A DNA stretch of 64,000 bases from Rhodococcoides kyotonense (GTDB lineage: Bacteria; Actinomycetota; Actinomycetes; Mycobacteriales; Mycobacteriaceae), in the NCBI RefSeq assembly GCF_001645385.1, contig NZ_LVHI01000004.1, forward strand, positions 109,644 through 173,643. Direction: 5' to 3'. The translations under genes and the position numbers were made by a program. Numbering within the stretch: the stretch's first letter is position 1; each line of letters begins with the position of its first letter. Below are positions 8,607 to 16,809 of the stretch, in pieces. The notes under the pieces were generated by a model. It was not told the DNA's origin, searched no databases, and worked only from the letters and a program-made list of their open reading frames with translations.

Positions 8607-9743
8607 ATGATGTTGGGTGGCGTACTGGTCGGCTCGACGCTGGCTGAGCGCGATATGGGCGAATTCGGGCCGACGCTGTCGGTCGTCGTGGCCGCGATCG
8701 TCGCGGCGTGCGTCGTGCTGCAGGTTCGAAGTGCGAAAGCCGGGTCGACGACGGTATGCGTGGGTGCCGCTGTGCTGGTGGCGTCGATGTGGTCGGGTTC
8801 GTTGTTGGATGGTGTCGGCGCCGGGCTGATACTCGGCGGACTCTTGGCCCTGGCGGATACCGACGATCGTGCCTGGTTGCAGAGTGCGTTGGCGACGGGC
8901 GTTGTCGTCGGGGCGCGGAGGCCCGTCGAAATGATCCCGCGTCGGTACGCCGACTACCTGTCGGACGGGTCCGACGCGTCCGACGGGCTTGCATGGGTAC
9001 TGCTGGTGGCGACGGTCGTGGCTGTTCTCTGGACCCTGACGACCTCGGGTTTCGGGCAGATCCGAGATCCCGATCGGTCGTCGCGGGTCGGAATCGTGGT
9101 GATCGGCGTGGGAATACCGCTCGTAGCGTTGCTGACGCGTTGGTGGTTCGCCCAGCAGCTCGGCCCGCCGCCGTCGTACGCGGAGTGGGTCGCCGGGGGA
9201 GCGCTCGTGGCTGCTGTCGTCGCCGCGGCGTTCGTGTCGAGGGAGACGACGGGTGTGGTGTTGCTGGCCGGGCTGGCTGTGTCCGTCGTCGACCGTGGGG
9301 CTTTCGTCGTCGAAAGCCGGTGGTTTCTGGTCTTTCCCGTCGCGGCGGCCGTCGTGGGATCGGTCGTCGGCCGGAGGTGGCCCGCTCCTGTAGTCGGGTT
9401 CGGGATGCTCGCTCTCGTGACCGTGCCGACGGTGTTCGACATATGGGTGGATCCGGTCGTCCTGCTGCCTGTGGCCGTATACCTGTTCGCGTCGTGCCTG
9501 CCGTCGAACGGGGCGCTCACTGCCGTGGGAGTGCTCGGGCCGCTTCTGTTGTTCGTGCCGTTCGCCGAGCACTACGGGTGGACGGCGATCACGGCTATCG
9601 ACAACCGGACGGTGAGTTCGTTCGTGGGCGACGCCCCCGCTTACGACGAGCAGGCTCTCGCAGCGGTCGTGACGATCCTGCTGTGCGGCGTAGTCGCGTG
9701 GACGTTGACCCGGCACGCGAATCAGAACGGTGGTGGTCGGTAA
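8607..9743 (+). CDS. Multi-pass membrane protein, unknown
   Basis: About 378 residues from tandem ATGs at 8607/8610, rich in Val, Ala, Gly and Leu with roughly ten hydrophobic segments and no conserved motif that I recognise. An ATG at 8520 is in frame but would leave only six bases to the divergent whiB start; the later start leaves room for promoters. It ends 21 bases inside the 3' end of the convergent HNH gene. No function is proposed. Confidence 0.55.
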   Translation: MMLGGVLVGSTLAERDMGEFGPTLSVVVAAIVAACVVLQVRSAKAGSTTVCVGAAVLVASMWSGSLLDGVGAGLILGGLLALADTDDRAWLQSALATGVVVGARRPVEMIPRRYADYLSDGSDASDGLAWVLLVATVVAVLWTLTTSGFGQIRDPDRSSRVGIVVIGVGIPLVALLTRWWFAQQLGPPPSYAEWVAGGALVAAVVAAAFVSRETTGVVLLAGLAVSVVDRGAFVVESRWFLVFPVAAAVVGSVVGRRWPAPVVGFGMLALVTVPTVFDIWVDPVVLLPVAVYLFASCLPSNGALTAVGVLGPLLLFVPFAEHYGWTAITAIDNRTVSSFVGDAPAYDEQALAAVVTILLCGVVAWTLTRHANQNGGGR

Positions 9744-11851
9744 TTCTCGCGGGCGGTGACGATGGCGCGGTGTTCGAGGAATCGCTCGCGGAGGTAGACG
9801 GCGTCGTCGCGTTCCTGTGGAGTGCGGGCGCGTGCGATGTCGCCGAGTGTCGGCACGTTCGTCACCGTCTCGGGGTTCAACAGCCGACCCCAGTCGGTGT
9901 CGGTGTCGGTGATGTTCTGTTCCCACCAGGTGGGTTCGTAAAGTTCGTCGGAGGGTTCGTCGTCCGGTGGTGGTTCCGTCGGTCTCGCCTCATCGACGAC
10001 AAGAACTGCCGCAGAGCGCTCGTCTTCGATAGTGGTCGGCAGTGGACGTGGTTTCCGATTGTGTACGAAGGTGTCCGGGACCAGGACGGTGCCGTAGTTC
10101 GACGGGGTGATGCGTTGCAATCCTGAGGTCGAAGTCCAGATGATGGCGTCGCCGGCGAGTCGTGCTGCGGCCCAAAGCTTCAGGGTCTTGGCTTGGTGAT
10201 GGAAGTGGCAGAGCGGCTGGAGGTTGGCGCGGATGGTCCAGCCGCCCGCTCGGGGATTGGTGTGGTCGAAGGGGACGATGTGGTCGATCTCGCAGGCTGC
10301 TGCGGGCACACTGCACCCAGGGAATGTGCAGGTGGAGAACGTCGCGCGTGTGAGTGCGACGAGTTCTGCTGTGGGTCGGTAGGTCAGTGCTCCCGGTGGC
10401 GGTTCGGTGTGTCCGCCGTGGCCGTCGGGGTGAATGCCCTTTGCGAGTGCGGGGTCTGCAGCTGCGGCATCGAGAAACCGCGAAATCGTATCGGAGAGAG
10501 CGACATCGCGGCCCGGGCGTAGGCGCCGGCGTACCGCACGCGGGAGTGAGCGGGAAATGGAGGTGGTGCAGGGGATCAGCGCTGCGCTCAGAGGCCCGAC
10601 CGGATGGATTCGGCCGCGTTTGATCGGGCGATAGGCAGTGGGTCGGTGGTCGGTCGGGTGGTGAGCTGTCTGGTCGGCGACATCTTCAGCTGCGCTCGGA
10701 TTTTCGTGGTCGGCGGCCGCGGTGTCATCGGGTTCGTCTGTACCGCCCGCATACTCACTTCCCGCACGCTCGCTGCCCGAATGTTCTTCCTGCGCCACCG
10801 CGGAGTCGACATCCTCGGCCGTGTCGTCTGCAGACTCCTCCGCCTCGACGCCGTGTCCTTCTTCCGCGCGGATGTCTTCGATGAGTTCGGTAAGAATCAT
10901 CTGCAGTCGGGAATCGCCAGCGAGCCGTCGAGCTGTGTCGGGGTCGAGGATGGTGCCGTCGCTGAGGGTTGCGGGTCGGTCGGTGAGTCCGAGGAGGGTC
11001 TCGATGTCTACGGTGACTTGCAACAGGTGTGGACGTCGCTTGGAGTGATGCTCCTGCTGTCCGCTGACCGGGCATACGTCGGTTTCGCACATGCAGGCGA
11101 TGAAGTCCTGGCGGTAGACGAGAGCCATGACGGCGTAGCCACGGAGTTGCTTCTTCGTTCGCGGGTCGCGGGAGCAAACGGTGCCTGCCAGTTCGTCGAG
11201 CACGGCGTTGATTTCGGCGCCCTCGAGACTGCTCATTCTGGCGCGGAGGGTGGCCATGCCGTCGTCGCCTCGAATGACGTCGGCGCGTCGTTCTTCGGAT
11301 TCGACTTTCTTACGCGCTGCTGCGGCCTCGTCGGGGTCGTGTTCGATCCACAGGCTCCAGATGCGGTCGCGGAGGGGGCCGACGGTGGTGTGCAGTGCGG
11401 TGGCGAGGACGTTGTCCTCGATCGCGTGGACGGTATCGTCGGATGCCTTCTCGAGCACCAGGGCGATGGTGCGGACCCTAGGGTAGTCGATATCGCCTGC
11501 GGTGAAGGCGGCGTCGACTGCGGGGAGTCGCCAGGCGAGTTGTTCGCCGATGGTCATCATGTCGCGAGTGACGGTGCGTGACAACGATAGTGCGACGGCG
11601 GCTTCGCACTGGACGGTGCGTTTGGCGAGTGCGATGTCGGGTTCGCCGTCGCCGGATTCGTGGATGTCGGCTTCGGCGCAGAAGCGGAGCTCGAACAGGG
11701 CGTGCAGGTTGTGGACCGCCGTTGCGGCGGCGATGTTCTCGGCGCGGCGATTGCCGGCGAGCGTCACCAACAGTTCCGACGCCTCCGCGTCGGCGGCACG
11801 ACGGATCGCGTCCGCCTCGCCTGAATTGTCAACGCCCCCCGGCATTCCCAT
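9722..11851 (-). CDS. DUF222/HNH endonuclease domain protein (13E12 repeat type), SOS-controlled
   Basis: About 709 residues starting at ATG 11851, just downstream of a perfect LexA box; the open frame upstream runs through that box and is not used. A DUF222 domain occupies the N-terminal half, followed by an acidic linker (EDVDSAVAQEE...). A C-terminal HNH nuclease lies at roughly residues 508-557, with CTFPGCSVPAAACEIDHIVP and LCHFHHQAKT supplying the Cys pair and His ligands. Mycobacterial 13E12 proteins of this type are LexA targets. The biological role is unknown; damage-induced DNA cleavage or processing is plausible. Confidence 0.85.
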   Translation of the reverse strand: MGMPGGVDNSGEADAIRRAADAEASELLVTLAGNRRAENIAAATAVHNLHALFELRFCAEADIHESGDGEPDIALAKRTVQCEAAVALSLSRTVTRDMMTIGEQLAWRLPAVDAAFTAGDIDYPRVRTIALVLEKASDDTVHAIEDNVLATALHTTVGPLRDRIWSLWIEHDPDEAAAARKKVESEERRADVIRGDDGMATLRARMSSLEGAEINAVLDELAGTVCSRDPRTKKQLRGYAVMALVYRQDFIACMCETDVCPVSGQQEHHSKRRPHLLQVTVDIETLLGLTDRPATLSDGTILDPDTARRLAGDSRLQMILTELIEDIRAEEGHGVEAEESADDTAEDVDSAVAQEEHSGSERAGSEYAGGTDEPDDTAAADHENPSAAEDVADQTAHHPTDHRPTAYRPIKRGRIHPVGPLSAALIPCTTSISRSLPRAVRRRLRPGRDVALSDTISRFLDAAAADPALAKGIHPDGHGGHTEPPPGALTYRPTAELVALTRATFSTCTFPGCSVPAAACEIDHIVPFDHTNPRAGGWTIRANLQPLCHFHHQAKTLKLWAAARLAGDAIIWTSTSGLQRITPSNYGTVLVPDTFVHNRKPRPLPTTIEDERSAAVLVVDEARPTEPPPDDEPSDELYEPTWWEQNITDTDTDWGRLLNPETVTNVPTLGDIARARTPQERDDAVYLRERFLEHRAIVTARENYRPPPF

Positions 11852-11865
11852 GCCCACTACAATAG

Positions 11866-11881
11866 TCGAACATGCGTTCGA
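11866..11881 (-). promoter_or_regulatory. LexA (SOS) box
   Basis: TCGAAC-ATGC-GTTCGA matches the mycobacterial SOS consensus TCGAAC-N4-GTTCGA at every specified base. It ends 15 bases before the start codon of the DUF222/HNH gene, a position suited to repression by LexA. Confidence 0.9.
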
Positions 11882-12000
11882 ATGCAAGGGAGGCCGCCCA
11901 CTACGTCGACCGCGCAGGTTGCAGCGCACGCGCACGTTGCAACCCGCGCGCTTGCTGGAAGGTGCGCGGCCGGACGCGAACGGTCGAAACCCGCAAGAGT

Positions 12001-12021
12001 TCGAATCACCGTGATTCGAAG
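12001..12021. repeat. 21-bp palindrome, copy 1
   Basis: TTCGAATCAC at 12001-12010 and its exact inverse GTGATTCGAA at 12012-12021 flank a single C. It lies 41 bp upstream of the promoter of the first S-box operon and has a near-identical partner at 37533-37553. It could be an operator. The rest of 11882-12061 shows no gene. Confidence 0.5.
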
Positions 12022-12061
12022 TCGAAGCTCAAGCGCCGCAATGCAATCGAAAACCGGAGAC

Positions 12062-12091
12062 TTGACGGCTGTACTAGGTACCGAATACATT
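12062..12091 (+). promoter_or_regulatory. Promoter of the first S-box operon
   Basis: TTGACG at 12062-12067 and TACATT at 12086-12091 with an 18-base spacer form a good sigma-70-type promoter. Transcription would start around 12098, exactly at the 5' strand of the riboswitch P1 helix. Confidence 0.7.
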
Positions 12092-12097
12092 CCTGTC

Positions 12098-12190
12098 ACC
12101 ATCCAGAGCGACCAAGAGACCTGGCTCGTCGACGTCGCAGCAACCCCCTTCCTCACGGAAGGTGTGGGTGCTACCGCCAGGACCGATGGA
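12098..12190 (+). promoter_or_regulatory. SAM-I (S-box) riboswitch 1
   Basis: P1 is CCATC (12099-12103) with GATGG (12185-12189). The S-box core follows: a GAGAGA-like turn, CCTGGCTC, GTCGC pairing back to GCGAC in P2, the near-invariant GCAGCAACC, a P3 stem CCTTCC/GGAAGG with a four-base loop, then GGGTGCTACC. P3 differs in sequence from the other two copies but keeps pairing, which supports the fold. The leader peptide Shine-Dalgarno GGAGGA begins inside P1, so SAM binding would mask it. Confidence 0.88.
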
Positions 12191-12198
12191 GGAAGCAC

Positions 12199-12291
12199 AT
12201 GAGCTGCGCACTGTGTCAGCGACGGGCAATGCGGCGACGCCTGCACGTCGACCTGTGCCGCGTGGGCGCCTGTAGCTGTACCTGCAGATAG
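12199..12291 (+). CDS. Cys-rich leader peptide 2 (30 aa)
   Basis: ATG start nine bases beyond riboswitch P1 with GGAGGA as Shine-Dalgarno. Six of 30 residues are Cys (3, 6, 20, 25, 27, 29); the core is LHVDLCRVGACSCTCR and the N-terminal half is Arg-rich. It ends 40 bases before the permease start. The shared HVDLCR core with leader 3 and the VDFCR core of leader 1 indicate a common family. A role as cysteine sensor by ribosome stalling is inferred from comparable mycobacterial leaders. Confidence 0.72.
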   Translation: MSCALCQRRAMRRRLHVDLCRVGACSCTCR

Positions 12292-12331
12292 TCCCGCCAC
12301 ACACCACACCTCCACCAGAAAGCTTGTTTCG

Positions 12332-13285
12332 GTGACTCAATTGCAAGCGCGGCCCGCGTCGGCCGAACCGCAGATCGACGACGAGAACCTCGTCGTCGCC
12401 AAGAAGTGGCACCCGTGGCGCTGGGTCGTCAGCATCGCGGTCCTCGTGCTGGTCGCGCAGTTCCTGCACGGCCTCGCGACCAACCCGGGATGGGATTGGG
12501 GAACGTTCGCTCAGTACTTCACGGCGGCGTCCGTCATGTCCGCGCTGTGGCTGACCATTCAGCTGACGTTCTGGGGCACGCTCATCGGGTTCGCGATCGG
12601 CATCGCGCTCGCCGTGGCTCGCCTGTCGAACAACCCTGTGCTGCAGGTCATCTCCTGGTTCTACATCTGGGCGTTCAGGTCGATTCCCCTCATCGTGCAG
12701 TTGTTGTTCTGGTTCAACATCGCCTACCTCTACCAAACTCTCACGCTCGGAATCCCGTTCGGTCCCGCGTTCTTCGAGTTCGACGTGAACAACGTGATCA
12801 GCGGTTCGACGGCCGCCATCATCGGTCTCGCGCTGCACCAGGCTGCGTACTCGGCCGAGATCGTCAGGGCGGGCATCATCTCCGTCGACCAAGGCCAGTT
12901 GGAAGCGGCTGCTGCACTGGGCATTCCGAAGCGTCGCGAATTCTTCAAGATCGTCCTGCCACAAGCGATGCGAGGGATCCTCCCGAACGCCGCCAACGAG
13001 GTCATCAGCCTGTTCAAGGGCACCTCGATCGTGTCCGTCATGGCCATCGCCGAGCTGTTCTACCAGGTTCAGGTCATCTACGGCCGCAACGGGCGGGTCG
13101 TTCCGCTGCTCATGGTCGCGACCATCTGGTACATCATCCTCACGTCGATCCTGTCGGTCGTCCAGTTCTACGTAGAACGGCACTACGCCAAGGGTGCGGT
13201 GCGCACCATCCCTCTGACACCGGTCCAGAAGATACGCAAGCGGCTCGCCGAGATCACCCTCGCGCCTCGGGGAGCAACCCGATGA
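12332..13285 (+). CDS. Polar amino-acid ABC transporter permease (HisM/TcyB type)
   Basis: 317 residues from a GTG start with only a weak AGAAAG upstream, which fits attenuated translation. A hydrophobic core of about five segments contains the permease signature [18 protein letters not shown] and the [19 protein letters not shown] loop of the amino-acid importer group. The N-terminal 35 residues are hydrophilic. Control by a SAM riboswitch and a Cys leader suggests a sulfur amino acid or derivative (cystine, methionine, lanthionine or similar) as substrate. Only the family is certain. Confidence 0.85.
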   Translation: MTQLQARPASAEPQIDDENLVVAKKWHPWRWVVSIAVLVLVAQFLHGLATNPGWDWGTFAQYFTAASVMSALWLTIQLTFWGTLIGFAIGIALAVARLSNNPVLQVISWFYIWAFRSIPLIVQLLFWFNIAYLYQTLTLGIPFGPAFFEFDVNNVISGSTAAIIGLALHQAAYSAEIVRAGIISVDQGQLEAAAALGIPKRREFFKIVLPQAMRGILPNAANEVISLFKGTSIVSVMAIAELFYQVQVIYGRNGRVVPLLMVATIWYIILTSILSVVQFYVERHYAKGAVRTIPLTPVQKIRKRLAEITLAPRGATR

Positions 13286-14064
13286 CCGCCGCACCGGAGA
13301 ACTCGAAGTACGCCGTCGAAGTCCGCGGCATACACAAGTCGTTCGGACCGCTCGAAGTGCTGAGGGGTGTCGACCTCGTCGTTCGCCCGGGCGAGGTCAC
13401 CGTCATCATCGGCCCGTCCGGATCCGGTAAGTCCACGCTGCTGCGCACCCTCAACCACCTCGAAAAGGTGGATCAGGGCACGGTCAGGGTCGACGGCAAT
13501 CTCGTCGGCTACCGCCGCAAGGGCAACAAACTGCACGAGCTCAGCAACAAGGACATCCTGAAGCAGCGTTCGCAAATCGGCTTCGTCTTCCAGAACTTCA
13601 ACCTGTTCCCGCACCTCACCGTGCTCGAGAACGTGATCGAAGCACCGATCGCGGCGCAGAAGCGGAGGCGCGCCGACGTCGAGCCCGAAGCTCTGGCTCT
13701 GCTCGAACGCGTTGGCTTGAAAGAGAAGGCGCACGACTACCCGCGCAGATTGTCCGGCGGCCAACAGCAGCGCGTCGCCATCGCCCGGGCACTCGCGTTG
13801 CGCCCCAAAGTGATTCTGTTCGACGAGCCCACATCGGCGCTCGACCCCGAACTCGTCGGCGAGGTTCTCGAAGTCATTCGGGGGCTCGCTCGTGAAGGCG
13901 CGACACTCGTCATCGTCACGCACGAGGTCGGTTTCGCCAAGGAGATCGCCGACACGGTCGTCTTCATGGACGGCGGACAGATCGTCGAGAGCGGCACGCC
14001 CACGGAACTTTTCGACAACACCCGAGAGGAGCGCACCAAAGCGTTCCTCGCCCACGTTCTTTGA
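13282..14064 (+). CDS. Polar amino-acid ABC transporter ATPase
   Basis: 260 residues from ATG 13282, overlapping the permease stop (ATGA). Walker A is GPSGSGKST, the Q-loop [18 protein letters not shown] is the typical amino-acid importer form, the signature is LSGGQQQR and Walker B is [15 protein letters not shown]. It matches the GlnQ/HisP/TcyC class in length and in the C-terminal GTPTELFDN. It energises the upstream permease. Confidence 0.88.
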   Translation: MTAAPENSKYAVEVRGIHKSFGPLEVLRGVDLVVRPGEVTVIIGPSGSGKSTLLRTLNHLEKVDQGTVRVDGNLVGYRRKGNKLHELSNKDILKQRSQIGFVFQNFNLFPHLTVLENVIEAPIAAQKRRRADVEPEALALLERVGLKEKAHDYPRRLSGGQQQRVAIARALALRPKVILFDEPTSALDPELVGEVLEVIRGLAREGATLVIVTHEVGFAKEIADTVVFMDGGQIVESGTPTELFDNTREERTKAFLAHVL

Positions 14065-14079
14065 ACTCGAGGAAGAGCC

Positions 14080-15054
14080 ATGCCCAGATTCAACCGGGGA
14101 CTCCTCGTCCTCGCGTCTGCCCTGTCCGCTGCTGCGCTGACGCTCACCGCGTGCAGTGAACCCACCGCCGAATCGGAGGTAGTGACCGAGGACGGTCAGA
14201 CCTTCGACCTCTCACCGGAGCAGTCCACCCGCGTTCACGCCGACAAGGTCGACGAGATCGCGGCGAAAGTTCCCCAGTCCATTCGTGATTCAGGCGTCCT
14301 GACGATTGCTGGAACTGCCGGTACTGCCCCGCCGCTGCGCTTCTACGCGACCGACGACAAGACCGTCGTCGGCTCCGAAGTAGATTTCGGCATCCTCATC
14401 GCCGACATTCTGGGTCTGAAGCCGGAGATCACCGTCGCCGACTGGGCGCAGAACTTCGTCAAGATCGATTCCGGAGAGAACGACGTCTTCATCTCCAACG
14501 TCACCGTCACCGAGGAGCGCAAAGACAAGTACGACTTCGCGACGTACCGTCTCGACAACCTCGCCTTCGAGACTCAGAAGGACACGGACTGGGTCGTGAA
14601 CGGCCGTCAGGACATCGCAGGCAAGAAAATCGGTGTCGGATCCGGTACCAACCAGGAACAACTTCTGGTCGAGTGGAACGAAGCCAACATCGCCGAGGGT
14701 CTCGCGCCGGCCGAGATCGCGTACTACCAGAACACCTCCGACTACTACCTTGCGCTGTCGTCCAAGCGCATCGACGGCTACGTCGGACCCAACCCGTCCG
14801 CCGTCTACCACGCGGCCACCAGCGGTGACAGCAAGATCATCGGCACGGTGTCCGGTGCGGGCGACGCCCTGCAAGGCGAAATCGCCGTGACCACCAAGAA
14901 GGACAACGGCCTGATCGTCGCGATCCAGGAGGCGATCAACCACGCCATCGAGGACGGCGATTACCAGAAGGTCATCGACCGCTGGGGGCTGAAGGACGAG
15001 GTTGTCACCGAGTCCGTGATCAACCCGCAGGGCCTGCCCCGTAAGGTTGGTTAG
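14080..15054 (+). CDS. Amino-acid ABC transporter substrate-binding lipoprotein
   Basis: 324 residues preceded by GAGGAAGAG. The signal peptide ends in LTAC with the lipid-attached Cys at residue 25. After a linker comes an SBP_bac_3 fold: SGVLTIAGTAGTAPPLRFYA, VGSEVDFGILIADILGL, DVFISNVTVTEERKDKYDFA and KKIGVGSGTNQEQ. The ligand is probably an amino acid or a small sulfur compound related to one. It lies 15 bp after the ATPase gene and 8 bp before the oxidase gene. Confidence 0.85.
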   Translation: MPRFNRGLLVLASALSAAALTLTACSEPTAESEVVTEDGQTFDLSPEQSTRVHADKVDEIAAKVPQSIRDSGVLTIAGTAGTAPPLRFYATDDKTVVGSEVDFGILIADILGLKPEITVADWAQNFVKIDSGENDVFISNVTVTEERKDKYDFATYRLDNLAFETQKDTDWVVNGRQDIAGKKIGVGSGTNQEQLLVEWNEANIAEGLAPAEIAYYQNTSDYYLALSSKRIDGYVGPNPSAVYHAATSGDSKIIGTVSGAGDALQGEIAVTTKKDNGLIVAIQEAINHAIEDGDYQKVIDRWGLKDEVVTESVINPQGLPRKVG

Positions 15055-15062
15055 ACCCAGGC

Positions 15063-16145
15063 ATGAAAGTGGTAGTCGTCGGCGGCGGCGTGATCGGAAC
15101 AGCATCGGCGTGGATTCTCGCGCGCCGAGGCCACCAGGTCACCCTGCTCGAGCAGTTCGAGCCCGGCCACAAGAACGGTGCGTCACACGGCAGTTCGCGT
15201 ATCTTTCGGCACGCCTACGCCGACGACTTCTACGTATCGCTCGCGTCACGCGCTCACACACTGTGGCGTGAACTCGAGAACAGTACCGGCACCGAACTTC
15301 TCACACTGACGGGTGCCGTGGACCATGGCTTGCCCGCTACCGTGACGCCCCGGGCAGATGCCTTGGCGCGCGCTGGGCTTACTGCCGAAGTTCTGCACCC
15401 GCACGAGGCGCGGCGGCGTTGGCCCGGGTTGGCGTTCGACACGACAGTCCTGCATCATCCCGATGCCGGACGGTTGGATGCGGACAGAAGTGTCGACGCC
15501 TTCGTCGTCGCGGCCCGGAATGCCGGTGCCGCTGTGCATTACGGAAGCCCGGTGCGGGAGATCACCGCGTCGGACGTGTCCACGAACTCTCGGACCTACA
15601 AAGCCGACCACGTCGTCGTGGCAGCAGGCGCTTGGTCGTCGAAAGTTCTCGGCACGCGAGTGGATCTTCCCGCGCTCGTCACCACGCAAGAACAACCCGC
15701 GCACTTCCTGCCTGTCATCGACGCCGACTGGCCGAGCTTCATCCACCACCCGGGTGCGGAACTGCACACCGAGGGTATCTACGGGCTGCAGAGTGCCGAA
15801 GGAATCAAGATCGGCGAACACGGAACCGGTCCGGTGGTGGACCCCGACGACCGGGACGCCGCACCGCGCCCGGACGGTATCGAACGGCTGAAGGCGTACG
15901 CAGGAACGTGGCTGCCGGGCGTCGACGTCGACTCTGCCGACGCTCTGACATGCCTGTACACGACCACCCCCGATTCGAACTTCATCGTCGATCGCGTCGG
16001 GCACCTCACGGTTGCCGCCGGCTTCTCCGGCCACGGGTTCAAATTCGCGCCCGCAATCGGTGAGTTGGTTGCCGATCTGGTCGACGGCGGATCGGCTCCG
16101 GAGCTGTTTCGTCTGGGCGTGCGTTCCGGCGGCGATGTTTCCTAG
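15063..16145 (+). CDS. Sarcosine oxidase-like FAD amine oxidase (SolA/MSOX family)
   Basis: 360 residues with an N-terminal dinucleotide fold VVVVGGGVIGTASAWILARRG and the family block GASHGSSRIFRHAY. The C-terminal TCLYTTTPDSNFIVDR holds the Cys that anchors FAD covalently in monomeric sarcosine oxidase, and AAGFSGHGFKFAP follows. Such enzymes oxidise N-methyl or secondary amino acids and produce H2O2. Its position behind an S-box-controlled importer suggests it degrades the imported sulfur compound, for example an N-substituted or cyclic sulfur amino acid; this is inference. Confidence 0.82.
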   Translation: MKVVVVGGGVIGTASAWILARRGHQVTLLEQFEPGHKNGASHGSSRIFRHAYADDFYVSLASRAHTLWRELENSTGTELLTLTGAVDHGLPATVTPRADALARAGLTAEVLHPHEARRRWPGLAFDTTVLHHPDAGRLDADRSVDAFVVAARNAGAAVHYGSPVREITASDVSTNSRTYKADHVVVAAGAWSSKVLGTRVDLPALVTTQEQPAHFLPVIDADWPSFIHHPGAELHTEGIYGLQSAEGIKIGEHGTGPVVDPDDRDAAPRPDGIERLKAYAGTWLPGVDVDSADALTCLYTTTPDSNFIVDRVGHLTVAAGFSGHGFKFAPAIGELVADLVDGGSAPELFRLGVRSGGDVS

Positions 16146-16194
16146 CGGTCGGGAATGAAATACAGTCGGGCCCGGTTCATACAACTGAACACAA

Positions 16195-16284
16195 CCATCC
16201 AGAGCGACCGAGAGACCTTGGCTCGACGACGTCGCAGCAACCATCACGCCGTGCGCGTGGGGGTGCTCCTGCCAGGATCGATGG
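16195..16284 (+). promoter_or_regulatory. SAM-I (S-box) riboswitch 2
   Basis: CCATC (16195-16199) and GATGG (16280-16284) close P1. The core from the second half of P1 to GCAGCAACC is almost identical to riboswitch 1, while P3 uses a different stem, CACGC/GCGTG, and GGGTGCTCCTGCC follows. There is no leader peptide here: AAGGAA directly behind P1 serves the TTG start of the GNAT gene. This switch could therefore gate translation of the operon itself. Confidence 0.86.
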
Positions 16285-16296
16285 AAGGAACCGCAC

Positions 16297-16809
16297 TTGA
16301 CGACGTCAGAAGATCAGCTCGCCTTGCACTTCGTGGCCGTGCACCAGAACGACCCGCTCGCCGCACCGCTGATCGAGGAACTCGCGCTCGAATATGCGAC
16401 GCGCTACGGCCGCACTCCCGGTGAGCAGTACAGCGAACTTCGTTCTTATCCGGCGGAGGAATTCGCCCCACCGGGCGGCTCTCTCGTCGTCGCCATCTCG
16501 GGCGGCCACCCCGTCGCAGGAGGTGCGTTCCGGCAGTACGACGCCACGACCGCCGAGCTGAAGCGGATCTGGACCGCATCGACACACCGCAAACGGGGTC
16601 TCGGCAAACTCGTCGTCGCAGAACTAGAGCGCATCGCCACACAGCGTGGATACTCCCGCATCTACCTGACGACGGGGTGGCGGCAGCCGGAAGCTGTCGC
16701 GTTGTATCTGTCCGCCGGATACACGCCGCTGTACGACCGGTCGATCCCGGCCGAGGACGTCGGTCCTCACCCGTTCGAAAAGCTTCTCGTCTGCGAGGGT
16801 GCCGCATGA
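16297..16809 (+). CDS. GNAT N-acetyltransferase
   Basis: 170 residues from a TTG start placed eight bases behind AAGGAA. The acetyl-CoA loop reads STHRKRGLGKLVVAELE, and the C-terminal ALYLSAGYTPLYDR is the usual beta-6/7 region. Substrate unknown; in sulfur-scavenging operons such enzymes often acetylate S-substituted cysteines before cleavage or export, which would fit here but is not shown. It overlaps the next gene by ATGA. Confidence 0.8.
   Translation: MTTSEDQLALHFVAVHQNDPLAAPLIEELALEYATRYGRTPGEQYSELRSYPAEEFAPPGGSLVVAISGGHPVAGGAFRQYDATTAELKRIWTASTHRKRGLGKLVVAELERIATQRGYSRIYLTTGWRQPEAVALYLSAGYTPLYDRSIPAEDVGPHPFEKLLVCEGAA

Noticed and set aside
8514..9926. Upstream extension of the whiB reading frame
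   Set aside because: Protein composition is Arg/His/Pro-rich low complexity and runs opposite a membrane protein gene; WhiB homologues start near ATG 8513.
12098..12190. SAM-IV instead of SAM-I class
   Set aside because: The 3' part lacks the additional P5/pseudoknot region of SAM-IV, while GCAGCAACC, the P3 stem and GGTGCTA followed by closing P1 fit S-box; a covariance search would settle it.
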